From VAZQ01 sp036522235 (lineage in GTDB: Bacteria; Pseudomonadota; Alphaproteobacteria; Rhizobiales; Xanthobacteraceae), in assembly GCA_036522235.1 (NCBI GenBank), contig DATDGG010000191.1, positions 1 through 64,000 of the forward strand: DNA of 64,000 nt. Reading direction: 5' to 3'. Below, one piece after another: positions 35,797-43,748 of the stretch. Within the stretch, counting starts at the first letter, position 1, and every line of letters begins with the position of its first letter. The position numbers were made by a program, and so were the translations under genes. The notes beneath the pieces are model-generated. The model made no database searches. It saw nothing but the letters and a program-made list of their open reading frames with translations, and was not told the origin of the DNA.

Positions 35797-36633
35797 ATGC
35801 GCGCCGAATTGCGCGCGAAGCGCGATGCCTTTCTGAGCACGATAGGCTCCCGTCCTGTCGTCATGGGAATTCTGAATTTGACCCCGGACTCGTTCTCCGA
35901 TGGAGGTCGGTTCCACACTTTCGATGCCGCCATCGCTCACGCAAAGACGATGGTCGCCCAGGGCTGTGACATCGTCGATATCGGTGGGGAGTCGACACGA
36001 CCTGCGGCCACTCCTGTGCCTGAAGCGGATGAATTCGGACGCATCGAGCCGATCTTGATGGAATTGGCGCGCGTTCTCGACGCGCCGCTGTCGATCGATA
36101 CTTACAAGTCCGCCGTCGCGGCGAGGGCCGTCGAGATCGGCGCGATCCTGGTCAACGACGTTTGGGGACTGCAAAAGGACCCAAGGATGGCCGACGTGGT
36201 CGCGGAAACGGAAGCGGCGGTCGTCATCATGCACAATCGGGCGGAGAGGGACGAGACAGTCGATATTTTCGCTGACATTCGGCGCTTCTTCGATCGCTCG
36301 CTGGCGCTCGCGGCGAGGGCGGGCATACCGAGAGAATACCTTATCCTCGATCCCGGTGTGGGCTTCGGCAAGACCGCGCGCCAGAACGTCGAAGCCTTGG
36401 CGCGGATCCCCGATCTCAAGGAATACGGGCTGCCAATTCTTGTCGGCGCATCGCGCAAGACTTTTCTCGGCTCGCTGACCGGCGACGGCATTGAAGGCAC
36501 TCTCGCCGGAACCCTAGCAGTCAGTCTTGCCGCAGCCGCCGGCGGCGCCTTGCTCTTCCGGATCCACGACGTTGCCGAGCACGTCGCGGCTCTCAGGGTG
36601 TTCCAGACGATCCGCAACAGTGCCGGACATTGA
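35797..36633 (+). CDS. folP: Dihydropteroate synthase, canonical bacterial type
   Basis: 278 residues with all FolP hallmarks: MGILNLTPDSFSDGG, GCDIVDIGGESTRPAATPV, SIDTYK, LVNDVWGLQKDP, LILDPGVGFGKTARQN and VGASRKTFLG. It condenses dihydropterin diphosphate with p-aminobenzoate for folate. ATG at 35797 follows GGGAGG by 8 bases. It lies at the end of the fhc operon, while an archaeal-type dihydropteroate synthase-like gene is at 51817, so this locus carries two different enzymes of this step. Confidence 0.95.
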   Translation: MRAELRAKRDAFLSTIGSRPVVMGILNLTPDSFSDGGRFHTFDAAIAHAKTMVAQGCDIVDIGGESTRPAATPVPEADEFGRIEPILMELARVLDAPLSIDTYKSAVAARAVEIGAILVNDVWGLQKDPRMADVVAETEAAVVIMHNRAERDETVDIFADIRRFFDRSLALAARAGIPREYLILDPGVGFGKTARQNVEALARIPDLKEYGLPILVGASRKTFLGSLTGDGIEGTLAGTLAVSLAAAAGGALLFRIHDVAEHVAALRVFQTIRNSAGH

Positions 36634-36635
36634 TT

Positions 36636-36983
36636 TCAAATGCGACAATCGGTCAGTTGCCTCTCCTCTATCGAGAAAATGGCACCGGCCTTCACCTCCA
36701 CATCGCGCACGATGCAGACGCGGCCGATCTTATCGGCAAGCTTGATGTCGTAGCGTCCTGGTTCAATGCCGGTAATCCGCAGCCGTTCGTCGTGATCAAC
36801 CGTCCCATCGCGATCGTTCTTGCATTGGTTGGGACCCCATGCATCTTTACCAGCCGGCGACATCTGTAGGTTCGTGATCGTATGCAAAGTGAGATTCCAG
36901 AACCGGACGTCCCCGCGATCCTGGGCCATCGCGGTACAGCCGATCAGTCCGAGGGCAATCGAGCCAAGCAATAAGTTGCGCAT
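36636..36983 (-). CDS. Small exported WGPNQ-motif protein
   Basis: 115 residues. The signal peptide ends near CTAMAQ, with a lipobox-like LIGC inside it. The mature part has DAWGPNQC, then LRITGIEPGRYDIKL, then a C-terminal DCRI. This matches the order of motifs in the partial protein at 2-382. Start at 36983 follows AAGGAGG; the GTG at 36989 overlaps that site. The function is unknown. Convergent with folP with only two bases between the stop codons. Confidence 0.82.
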   Translation of the reverse strand: MRNLLLGSIALGLIGCTAMAQDRGDVRFWNLTLHTITNLQMSPAGKDAWGPNQCKNDRDGTVDHDERLRITGIEPGRYDIKLADKIGRVCIVRDVEVKAGAIFSIEERQLTDCRI

Positions 36984-37037
36984 ATTCACCTCCTTGAGAC
37001 CGTGCTTTGCGTGCGCGGCGCAACCGCGGTGCGCGAT

Positions 37038-37841
37038 TCATTCGCGCAAGAGGCGGTCGATGTTCTGCGCCTTGTCGAGGTTCTTGGCAGCGTCGAGCCC
37101 GATCGGCGCTATGAGCCTCGTCGATACGAGGTCCGCTCCGAGGAAATCGGTGCCGACAATCGTGACGCCGGTAAGCGTCGCTCCGCCCAGTGCGGCGCCC
37201 CTCAGCGAGGCGTTGGTCAGATCCGTATTCCTGAGAGATGCGAATTCGAGGTCGACCCGCGATAGATCCGCGTCGCGCAAGTTCGCGCGCTCGAGATTGG
37301 CAGATTTCAGCACGGCGCGCATGAGCCCCATGGATTGGTTCTTCATGTCGGCACTGAGGTTGGAACCAACGAGCGTGGCGCCCACCAGGCGCGCCCCGGT
37401 AAGATCGGCTGCGATGCGGGCACCCGAGAGATCGGCTCCATCGAGCGTCGCCCGCTGCATTTGGGCAGCGAAAATCTTCGCCTCTTTGAGGCTCGCTCGG
37501 CTGAGATCGGCCTCCAGAAGCCAAGCCTGATCGAGTATCGCACGGTCAAGCTTCGCATCGGCGAGCTTGGTCCTGTTGAGCTTGGCGGCGCGGAACACCG
37601 CGCCGGAGAGATCGAGACCGGAGAGATCGAGGCCCGAGAGCCTCCTGCCGGTGAAATCGGCCGGCTGTGCCGATGTCGCCGCGGCGATCGCGGCCTCGAC
37701 GTCTGCGCGCGTCATCTCGGCGGAAACCATCTCGGGCGATGTCGCGTCGATGTGCCGCATCATGTCCTGCGCCGCCGCAGAGGTGGCGGAGATGATGCCG
37801 GTCATCCCCAATACAGCCGCCCAAATCGCTGCGTGTCGCAT
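37038..37841 (-). CDS. Exported pentapeptide-repeat protein
   Basis: 267 residues with a signal peptide ending SAAAQ. From residue about 60 on, repeated A(D/N)LxxA-type pentapeptides (LSGLDLSGLDLSGAVF, LVGATLVGSNLSA, LKSANLERANLRDADL) should form a quadrilateral beta-helix. The role is unknown; it lies between the H4MPT and the methanol-oxidation genes. Confidence 0.87.
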   Translation of the reverse strand: MRHAAIWAAVLGMTGIISATSAAAQDMMRHIDATSPEMVSAEMTRADVEAAIAAATSAQPADFTGRRLSGLDLSGLDLSGAVFRAAKLNRTKLADAKLDRAILDQAWLLEADLSRASLKEAKIFAAQMQRATLDGADLSGARIAADLTGARLVGATLVGSNLSADMKNQSMGLMRAVLKSANLERANLRDADLSRVDLEFASLRNTDLTNASLRGAALGGATLTGVTIVGTDFLGADLVSTRLIAPIGLDAAKNLDKAQNIDRLLRE

Positions 37842-38026
37842 CGTGGTGCTTCCGACCTCAGCCTTCGATATCGAGCCGTCGTGGCCGCCGGCAGGCTGAC
37901 GACCCCATTATGGCCCCGGGCGTCGATGCGAGATCGCGCCCTTCGGATCACGTTCGCGCGACTATCGGGTCGAGCCAGAGGATGAAGTTTCCGCGCGCCA
38001 GGATCGGTCGTTGACAGAGTCGACGA

Positions 38027-38704
38027 TCAACGCTTGCTTCTGTTGCGCCCGACCAATCGCTCGACCGCGGACGGCAAATCCGCCATCGAACGAATGACCG
38101 TATCGGCGCCCGCCGCGGCGAGGCGTCGAGCCAAATCATCGCTTGCGTGGCTTGCGCCCGCGAATCCGATCGCGGCCATGCCTGCAGCCCGGGCGGCTTC
38201 GACGCCGCGGGTCGAATCTTCAATGACGACGCAGCCTGAAGGGTCTTCGCCGAGGGAGCGAGCAGCCAACAGGAAGAGATCCGGTGCGGGTTTACCGCTT
38301 GCGACCTGCACTGCGCTGAAGACATCGTTTCCGAACAATGGCGAGAGACCAGTCAACTCAAGCGAAAGCATCAGGCGGTCGGGTGGCGATGACGAAGCCA
38401 CACATCGTCGATAGGGCAAGGCCGCGATAGCTTCCCTTACGCCAGCGACCGCCGTGAGCTCGCGGCGAAAGTCGCCCAGCAGTTGGCGCGCGGCCTGGTA
38501 TCCCAGCTGTTCGGGAATCGGGCGACACAAGATTTCTTCGGCCCGCGCCAGCACGTCCTTCACGCCGTATCCAGTGAAGACCAGCACGGCCTCTTCGGTG
38601 GTCATCGGGCGACCGAGTTTGGTCATGAGCTCGGCCAGCCTTGCGCAGGCGAGGCGCTCCGAATCGACGAGGACGCCGTCACAGTCGAAGATGAGGAGAG
38701 TCAT
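38027..38704 (-). CDS. HAD-superfamily phosphatase
   Basis: 225 residues with HAD motifs: FDCDGVLVDSE (I), VASSSPPDRL (II), K in SGKPAPDLF (III) and VVIEDSTRGVEAARAAGM (IV). The helical cap is of the phosphoglycolate phosphatase/beta-phosphoglucomutase type (subfamily IA). The substrate is unknown. Start at 38704 gives the motif I at the N-terminus; the upstream frame is open but unlike the family. Confidence 0.9.
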   Translation of the reverse strand: MTLLIFDCDGVLVDSERLACARLAELMTKLGRPMTTEEAVLVFTGYGVKDVLARAEEILCRPIPEQLGYQAARQLLGDFRRELTAVAGVREAIAALPYRRCVASSSPPDRLMLSLELTGLSPLFGNDVFSAVQVASGKPAPDLFLLAARSLGEDPSGCVVIEDSTRGVEAARAAGMAAIGFAGASHASDDLARRLAAAGADTVIRSMADLPSAVERLVGRNRSKR

Positions 38705-39221
38705 GTCGGTGCATAGACGGTCATGGGTTACTCCGTCGCTCGGCATCACCAGCTCGTCGTTGATCTTGTAGGTACTGGCTTGCGGTGCGTAGCCGTTGCA
38801 GCGGCGAATTTGGTCGCCCCGAGTTCCAATCTGAAGCATTTCGGTAACAGTCGCCAAAAAAATATGCACGACTGCTTTGCCGAGTGGCATTTCATGCGGC
38901 TTGGGCGTAAACACGAACGCGGCTTCCGGCTTCAACGATGTCAGTCTCAGGGCGCGCTGACGTTTCTTCGGAGGTCAAGCGGGGCGAGAAGAGAAAAATC
39001 ATCCCTCTCACCCCACTCGGCTGTGACACGCTGCCGGAAGGTTGCCCCATTGCAAGTGTCGGCCTCTTCGAAAGGCCAGCGACGACTCAAGTCGCGACCG
39101 TGAAACTCCGGGCTCCTGCAACGCACGTCGTTGTGGGTGTTCTCGCCAATAGACATTGAAATCCAAGGGGGCCAACGAAGAATTGCGACACTTGTCAACG
39201 TCTGCATCGGAGGACACGCAG
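38705..39221. promoter_or_regulatory. Long intergenic region upstream of the outer-membrane protein gene
   Basis: 517 bp without a supported gene. It contains one copy of the repeat shared with the xoxF upstream region (38921-39039), then a GCGAC/GTCGC hairpin at 39079-39095. The right end has GGAGGA before the GTG start at 39222. Confidence 0.5.
38921..39039 (+). repeat. Repeat copy A shared with the xoxF upstream region
   Basis: About 119 bp similar to 40993-41109. Identical blocks are TTCCGGCTTCAA (38924-38935), CTGACGTTTCTTCG (38957-38970) and CTGTGACACGCTGCCGGAA (39021-39039), with nearly equal spacing between them in the two copies. It is followed by a short GCGAC...GTCGC hairpin, as is copy B. 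Both lie upstream of genes on the plus strand. Confidence 0.85.
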
Positions 39222-40130
39222 GTGACAAGAAAAACGCAAGTGACGAACAACTCGATTGTGTTGGCGACAGCATGCGCGATGTCGCTTTGCGCCACCGCCC
39301 CGGTTGCTTTGGCCGGGTCCGTCACACAGCCGGGTGAAACCGTGGGAGTTGCAGCCGGTGCTCCTCTCCCCGAGGGGCTCTATTTCGTCAACACCGCGGA
39401 CTGGGGCAACAGGAGCGGCGTCAACACGGCTGTCGGCGTAGATATTCCGGTTGTTGCCTGGTCGACTCCTTGGAAGATCTTCGGCGCCCGGGTGCAATTC
39501 TTGGCGGCTACGCCGGTGATCGAAGTCGGCGTCCACAATACGACTTATCTGCGCAGCATCTACAATCCGCTCGTCTCCGGCCAATTGGCCTGGGACCTCG
39601 GAAACGGATGGGGCTTCAGCTATTTGCTTGGGGCCTACTTTGACGTGCATGAAGAGCTCGCCTGGAGCTCGACCTCGCTCAACCAGCGGTTCGCGCTGAG
39701 CTATGCTGGCAACGGCTGGAACCTCACCGCGAACCTCATCTACGGCATACAATTCGACAAGGTCACGGGTCGACCGCAAATATCGCCGTGTCCAGTCCCG
39801 TTTGGATTGAATGGTTGCAATCCGGACTTCCTGAACGTCGACCTGACGGCGACCAAGAGTTTCGGCAAGTGGGCGATCGGTCCGGTTGCCTTCGGCTCTA
39901 CCGATTTGACCACGCCGATTGCCGGCTATCAGAGGCAAAGCCAGTTCGCCTTGGGTGGCCTCGTGGGATACGACTTCGGTCCGATCACCGTGCAAGGCTA
40001 CGTTACTTCGGACGTGTACGAGAAAAATTATGGCGGCTTTGACACCCGCGTGTGGGGGCGATTGATCATCCCCATCTGGAATCCTGCAGCTCCGGCTCCA
40101 GCGCCAAAGCCGCTTTATCGGAAAGGCTGA
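39222..40130 (+). CDS. Outer-membrane beta-barrel protein (SphA/phenol MetA-pathway-like transporter)
   Basis: 302 residues with a signal peptide ending PVALAG. The mature part is rich in alternating aromatic strands (GWGFSYLLGAYFDVH, WNLTANLIYGIQFD) and ends in strand-like RLIIPIW, then a Pro/Ala tail. It fits the putative MetA-pathway transporter family of outer-membrane proteins. GTG at 39222 is chosen for its GGAGGA. It shares an upstream sequence with xoxF, so a link with methanol or lanthanide uptake is plausible but inferred. Confidence 0.82.
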   Translation: MTRKTQVTNNSIVLATACAMSLCATAPVALAGSVTQPGETVGVAAGAPLPEGLYFVNTADWGNRSGVNTAVGVDIPVVAWSTPWKIFGARVQFLAATPVIEVGVHNTTYLRSIYNPLVSGQLAWDLGNGWGFSYLLGAYFDVHEELAWSSTSLNQRFALSYAGNGWNLTANLIYGIQFDKVTGRPQISPCPVPFGLNGCNPDFLNVDLTATKSFGKWAIGPVAFGSTDLTTPIAGYQRQSQFALGGLVGYDFGPITVQGYVTSDVYEKNYGGFDTRVWGRLIIPIWNPAAPAPAPKPLYRKG

Positions 40131-40152
40131 ATTCAGCCTGCCGACCAAGTCT

Positions 40153-40183
40153 GCCCGGACGCTCCGGCGTCCGGGCGTCTTTT
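40153..40183 (+). terminator. Rho-independent terminator
   Basis: GCCCGGACGC (40153-40162), loop TCCG, GCGTCCGGGC (40167-40176), then GTCTTTT. A 10-bp perfect stem and a short T run, 22 bp after the stop of the outer-membrane protein gene. Confidence 0.9.
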
Positions 40184-40297
40184 GGTTTCGGCAATCGGCG
40201 GCCGAATGTCGGCGAGCAGCGAGCCACTTGAGCGCATTCTTTGAGCGCATATGATGATGGCGCGCAAGATCGTGTGCTTGTCCGACGTTGTCCTCGG

Positions 40298-40666
40298 ATG
40301 TTCGCGATGACGCTCATTGAAGCTGCACGGGGCTTCGGCTTGGTGCTCACGGCGGTGGCCGGTGTCGCCGCTCCAATCGCCGCGGCCGAGCTCAACGATT
40401 ATCCCACCGCGGCACGCGCCGACTACGTGTTCGCCTGCATGAAGACAAACGGTGAGACGCGGCAGGCCTTGGAGCGGTGTTCATGCTCCATCGACGTGAT
40501 CGCATCAATCCTGCCCTACGACCGCTATGTCGCGGCGGAAACCGTCCTGAGCTTGTCGCAGGTGCCGGGCCGGTTCGGTGCCATGTTCCAGACGCCCGAA
40601 CAGGCCAAAATGGCAACCAATGAGCTCCGGCGTGCGCAGGCCGAGGCCGAGGTTCGTTGTTTCTAG
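40298..40666 (+). CDS. Small exported Cys-containing protein upstream of xoxF
   Basis: About 122 residues. The hydrophobic N-terminus ends near PIAAAE. The mature part has YVFACMKTNGETRQALERCSCSIDVIASILPYDRY and a final RCF, so four Cys that could form disulfides in the periplasm. Similar small proteins are, to my knowledge, found near PQQ-dependent dehydrogenases in Rhizobiales, but no function is known. The start may be 40298 or 40307. Confidence 0.75.
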   Translation: MFAMTLIEAARGFGLVLTAVAGVAAPIAAAELNDYPTAARADYVFACMKTNGETRQALERCSCSIDVIASILPYDRYVAAETVLSLSQVPGRFGAMFQTPEQAKMATNELRRAQAEAEVRCF

Positions 40667-41198
40667 TTTGTCGCGCTCGGATCGTTGCACCTCCGCGCTC
40701 GTCGGCACATCATCCCCGCGTCCCGGTGCCGCAAGTAGCCCGAAGCAGAGGTCGGGTGTGACAGAGTGCCTCACGCCTATTTGAACGTATGCTCGGCTCG
40801 GCGGTGCCGGGATGACCCGGGCGCCCGTCCTCGATTCATTGCCCATTAAACGGCGAGAGGTATCGAGAGGTATCGAGGTAAAATGGCCACGAAGAGGCTT
40901 GCTCCCCCAAGGCAACGTGGAACGCGGCGGGGGCGATTTGACACAAGGTTTCTGTTGCGGTCGGCGAAAGGCGGACATAGACTTTTGGTTACGGTTTCCG
41001 GCTTCAAGAACGTCAGCTCATCGGGAATCCTGACGTTTCTTCGTAGGTTGGGCGGGGCACAAGCGCAGATGCCCCTCGTGCCTCGCTACGCTGTGACACG
41101 CTGCCGGAAACTCTTCCCATCCAAACGGGTGCCGACACGCGGCACTGTGAGTGTTGTCGTGTCGATCCACTCGCGACAAAAGTCGCAGGGAGGTCTTG
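40667..41198. promoter_or_regulatory. xoxF upstream region
   Basis: 532 bp without a supported gene. It contains repeat copy B (40993-41109) and a GCGAC...GTCGC hairpin at 41173-41186 just before the GGGAGG ribosome-binding site of xoxF. It probably holds the xoxF promoter and a long 5' leader. Confidence 0.6.
40993..41109 (+). repeat. Repeat copy B, upstream of xoxF
   Basis: Matches copy A at 38921-39039. Identical blocks are TTCCGGCTTCAA (40996-41007), CTGACGTTTCTTCG (41030-41043) and CTGTGACACGCTGCCGGAA (41091-41109). It ends 89 bp before the xoxF start codon. Confidence 0.85.
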
Positions 41199-43007
41199 AT
41201 GCGCAATTTTCTGCTCACAACCTGCTTCAGCGCCGCCGCAGTGTTCACTGCGAGCGCCGCTCTTGCCAACGACGAACTGATTCGAATGTCGCAGAACCCG
41301 AAAGATTGGGTGATGCCGACAGGAAACTACGCCAACCACCGCTATTCCGAGCTCAAGCAGATCAACGCTCAAAATGTCGGGAAGCTGCAGGTGGCATGGA
41401 CATTCTCGACCGGCGTCCTGCGTGGTCACGAAGGCGGGCCGCTGGTGATCGGCGATGTGATGTATGTCCATGGTCCGTTCCCGAACCCGGTCTTCGCACT
41501 GGACCTGAACAACGACGGCAAGATCCTCTGGAAGTACGAGCCCAAGCAGGATCCCAATGTCATTCCCGTCATGTGTTGCGATACGGTCAATCGCGGCCTC
41601 GCGTATGCCGACGGGAAGATCTTTCTGCATCAGGCCGATACCTCGCTGATCGCGCTCGATGCCAAGACCGGAAAGGTCGTCTGGCAGGCCAAGAACGGCG
41701 ATCCGTCGAAAGGCGAGACCGGCACGTCGGCCCCCGTCGTGATCAAGGACAAAGTCCTGGTCGGCATCTCGGGCGGCGAGTTCGGGGTGGCATGTCACGT
41801 GACCGCCTACGATCTCAAGACCGGCAAGCAAGTGTGGCGGGGCTCCTCGCAGGGCTCGGACGACCTGCTGCTCGTTGACCCCGAGAAGACCACCGAACTC
41901 GGCAAGCCGATCGGCAAGGATTCGAGCCTGAAGACCTGGCAGGGCGATCAGTGGAAGACCGGCGGTGGCTGCACCTGGGGCTGGATTTCCTACGATCCCC
42001 AGCTGAACCTCATCTACTATGGTTCGGGCAACCCCTCGACCTGGAATCCGAAACAGCGCCCCGGCGATAACAAGTGGTCGATGACCATTTGGGCGCGCGA
42101 CCCTGACACCGGAATGGCCAAGTGGGTCTATCAGATGACGCCCCATGACGAATGGGACTTCGACGGCGTCAATGAGATGATCCTCGCCGACCAGAACATC
42201 GGCAACGCCATGCGCAAGACTCTCGTTCACTTCGATCGAAACGGCTTCGCCTATACGCTCGACCGCACGAACGGAGAGTTGCTGGTAGCCGAGAAATTCG
42301 ACCCGAAGGTCAACTGGGCCACCAAGATCGACATGGACAAGAATTCGAAGACCTACGGTCGCCCGCAGGTCGTCTCCCAGTACTCCACCGAGCAGAATGG
42401 TCCGGACGTAAACACGAAGGGCATCTGCCCGGCGGCACTCGGCAGCAAAGACGAGCAGCCGGCAGCCTTTTCACCATCCACCGGTCTGTTCTACGTGCCG
42501 ACCAACCACGTCTGCATGGACTATGAGCCGTTCCGGGTGAGCTACACGGCGGGCCAGCCCTATGTCGGGGCGACGCTGTCGATGTATCCGCCTTCCGGTG
42601 ACACCCACATGGGGAACTTCGTTGCCTGGGATGCGCGCACCGGCAAGGTCGCGTGGTCGAACAAAGAACAGTTCTCGGTCTGGTCGGGTGCTCTGGCGAC
42701 CGCCGGCGATGTCGTCTTTTACGGAACGCTCGAAGGCTATCTCAAGGCGGTTGATGCCAAGACCGGCAAGGAACTCTACAAGTTCAAGACGCCGTCCGGC
42801 ATCATCGGCAACGTGACGACCTATGAGCACGGCGGCCGGCAATACATCGCGATCCTGTCCGGCGTCGGCGGCTGGGCTGGTATCGGTCTCGCGGCGGGAC
42901 TGACGAATCCGACCGACGGCCTGGGTGCTGTCGGTGGCTATGCTGCCCTGCGCAATTACACGTCGTTGGGCGGCCAGCTCACGGTGTTTGCGCTGCCGGC
43001 AAACTGA
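41199..43007 (+). CDS. xoxF: Lanthanide-dependent methanol dehydrogenase XoxF
   Basis: 602 residues, a periplasmic PQQ quinoprotein with a signal peptide ending SAALA. Adjacent Cys126-Cys127 (MCCDTV) form the disulfide that covers PQQ. Metal ligands Glu194 (GGEFGV), Asn278 (GSGNPSTWN) and catalytic Asp320 are present. Asp322 in WDFDGVNE is the extra acidic residue that marks lanthanide enzymes (Ala in calcium MxaF). Beta-propeller W motifs recur. Start at 41199 follows GGGAGG. Followed by xoxG and xoxJ; no mxa genes are in the window. Confidence 0.97.
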   Translation: MRNFLLTTCFSAAAVFTASAALANDELIRMSQNPKDWVMPTGNYANHRYSELKQINAQNVGKLQVAWTFSTGVLRGHEGGPLVIGDVMYVHGPFPNPVFALDLNNDGKILWKYEPKQDPNVIPVMCCDTVNRGLAYADGKIFLHQADTSLIALDAKTGKVVWQAKNGDPSKGETGTSAPVVIKDKVLVGISGGEFGVACHVTAYDLKTGKQVWRGSSQGSDDLLLVDPEKTTELGKPIGKDSSLKTWQGDQWKTGGGCTWGWISYDPQLNLIYYGSGNPSTWNPKQRPGDNKWSMTIWARDPDTGMAKWVYQMTPHDEWDFDGVNEMILADQNIGNAMRKTLVHFDRNGFAYTLDRTNGELLVAEKFDPKVNWATKIDMDKNSKTYGRPQVVSQYSTEQNGPDVNTKGICPAALGSKDEQPAAFSPSTGLFYVPTNHVCMDYEPFRVSYTAGQPYVGATLSMYPPSGDTHMGNFVAWDARTGKVAWSNKEQFSVWSGALATAGDVVFYGTLEGYLKAVDAKTGKELYKFKTPSGIIGNVTTYEHGGRQYIAILSGVGGWAGIGLAAGLTNPTDGLGAVGGYAALRNYTSLGGQLTVFALPAN

Positions 43008-43067
43008 TCCGGCCGGTCGCGAGCCGAAAACGGACTGACCCTCGGCGCGCTGCCGCAAGGTGCGCCA

Positions 43068-43093
43068 CCCAAGTCGGCGTCAGCCGACTTGGG
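43068..43093 (+). terminator. Strong hairpin between xoxF and xoxG
   Basis: CCCAAGTCGG (43068-43077), loop CGTCAG, CCGACTTGGG (43084-43093): a perfect 10-bp stem with no T run. It may be a partial terminator or an mRNA-stabilising structure that sets the xoxF to xoxG ratio. A second looser repeat (CCGATG...CATCGG) follows before xoxG. Confidence 0.6.
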
Positions 43094-43180
43094 GAGGGTA
43101 AGTTGCCGATGTCGGGCGAGCCCCGCATCGGCGCAGTCCCTCGGGAATTCGGCTGCGACGCACGATCAACGCAAAAGGAT

Positions 43181-43705
43181 ATGACCGTGAGATGTCTTGT
43201 TGTGGCGATTGCGTTGGCCGCAGGGGCGTTTGTCGTCGGCGTCGGCACTGCATCGGCTGATGGCTCCGGCGATCCGGCAGCTGTCAGAAACGGGGACGGA
43301 AAATACTACGACAAAGAAGGCAATCCGACCTACCGGGTGCAGACCGACGGAACGGTGGATTGGTACACGTATTCAGGGTTCCGTCGCTATCACTCGGACT
43401 GCCATGTTTGTCACGGTCCAGACGGTGAAGGATCGACTTACGCTCCGGCGCTCAGCAATTCGCTGAAGACGATGCGGTTCTCGGATTTCCTCAGCACCGT
43501 GTTCAACGGCCGGAAGAACGTCAACACGGCGCAGGAGAACGTCATGCCATCGTTCGGCAAAAATCCGAACGTCATTTGTTATATCGACGACATATTCGTC
43601 TATCTCCGAGCCCGCGCCAACGGCGTCGTTCCTCGCGGCCGGCCGCAGCAGCACGAGGACAAGCCCGAATCGGCCACCAAGGCAGAGAACGCCTGCTCGG
43701 GCTGA
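43181..43705 (+). CDS. xoxG: c-type cytochrome XoxG, electron acceptor of XoxF
   Basis: 174 residues with a signal peptide ending TASAD and one haem site CHVCH (Cys74, Cys77, His78). The likely axial Met is Met122 in NVMPSFGKN. Length and location match the cytochrome cL that accepts electrons from XoxF. Start at 43181 follows AAAGGAT. Confidence 0.93.
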   Translation: MTVRCLVVAIALAAGAFVVGVGTASADGSGDPAAVRNGDGKYYDKEGNPTYRVQTDGTVDWYTYSGFRRYHSDCHVCHGPDGEGSTYAPALSNSLKTMRFSDFLSTVFNGRKNVNTAQENVMPSFGKNPNVICYIDDIFVYLRARANGVVPRGRPQQHEDKPESATKAENACSG

Positions 43706-43748
43706 AAAACTGAATGCTGCCGCGTCAACGCGATAGGAGGTCAAGGCC

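Noticed and set aside
41013..42230. 405-codon minus-strand ORF opposite xoxF
   Set aside because: Antisense to a full-length XoxF with all metal and PQQ ligands; no domain is seen in it.
41199..43007. Calcium-dependent MxaF instead of XoxF
   Set aside because: Asp322 in WDFDGVNE is the extra acidic residue of lanthanide enzymes, and xoxG and xoxJ follow; no mxa accessory genes are present.
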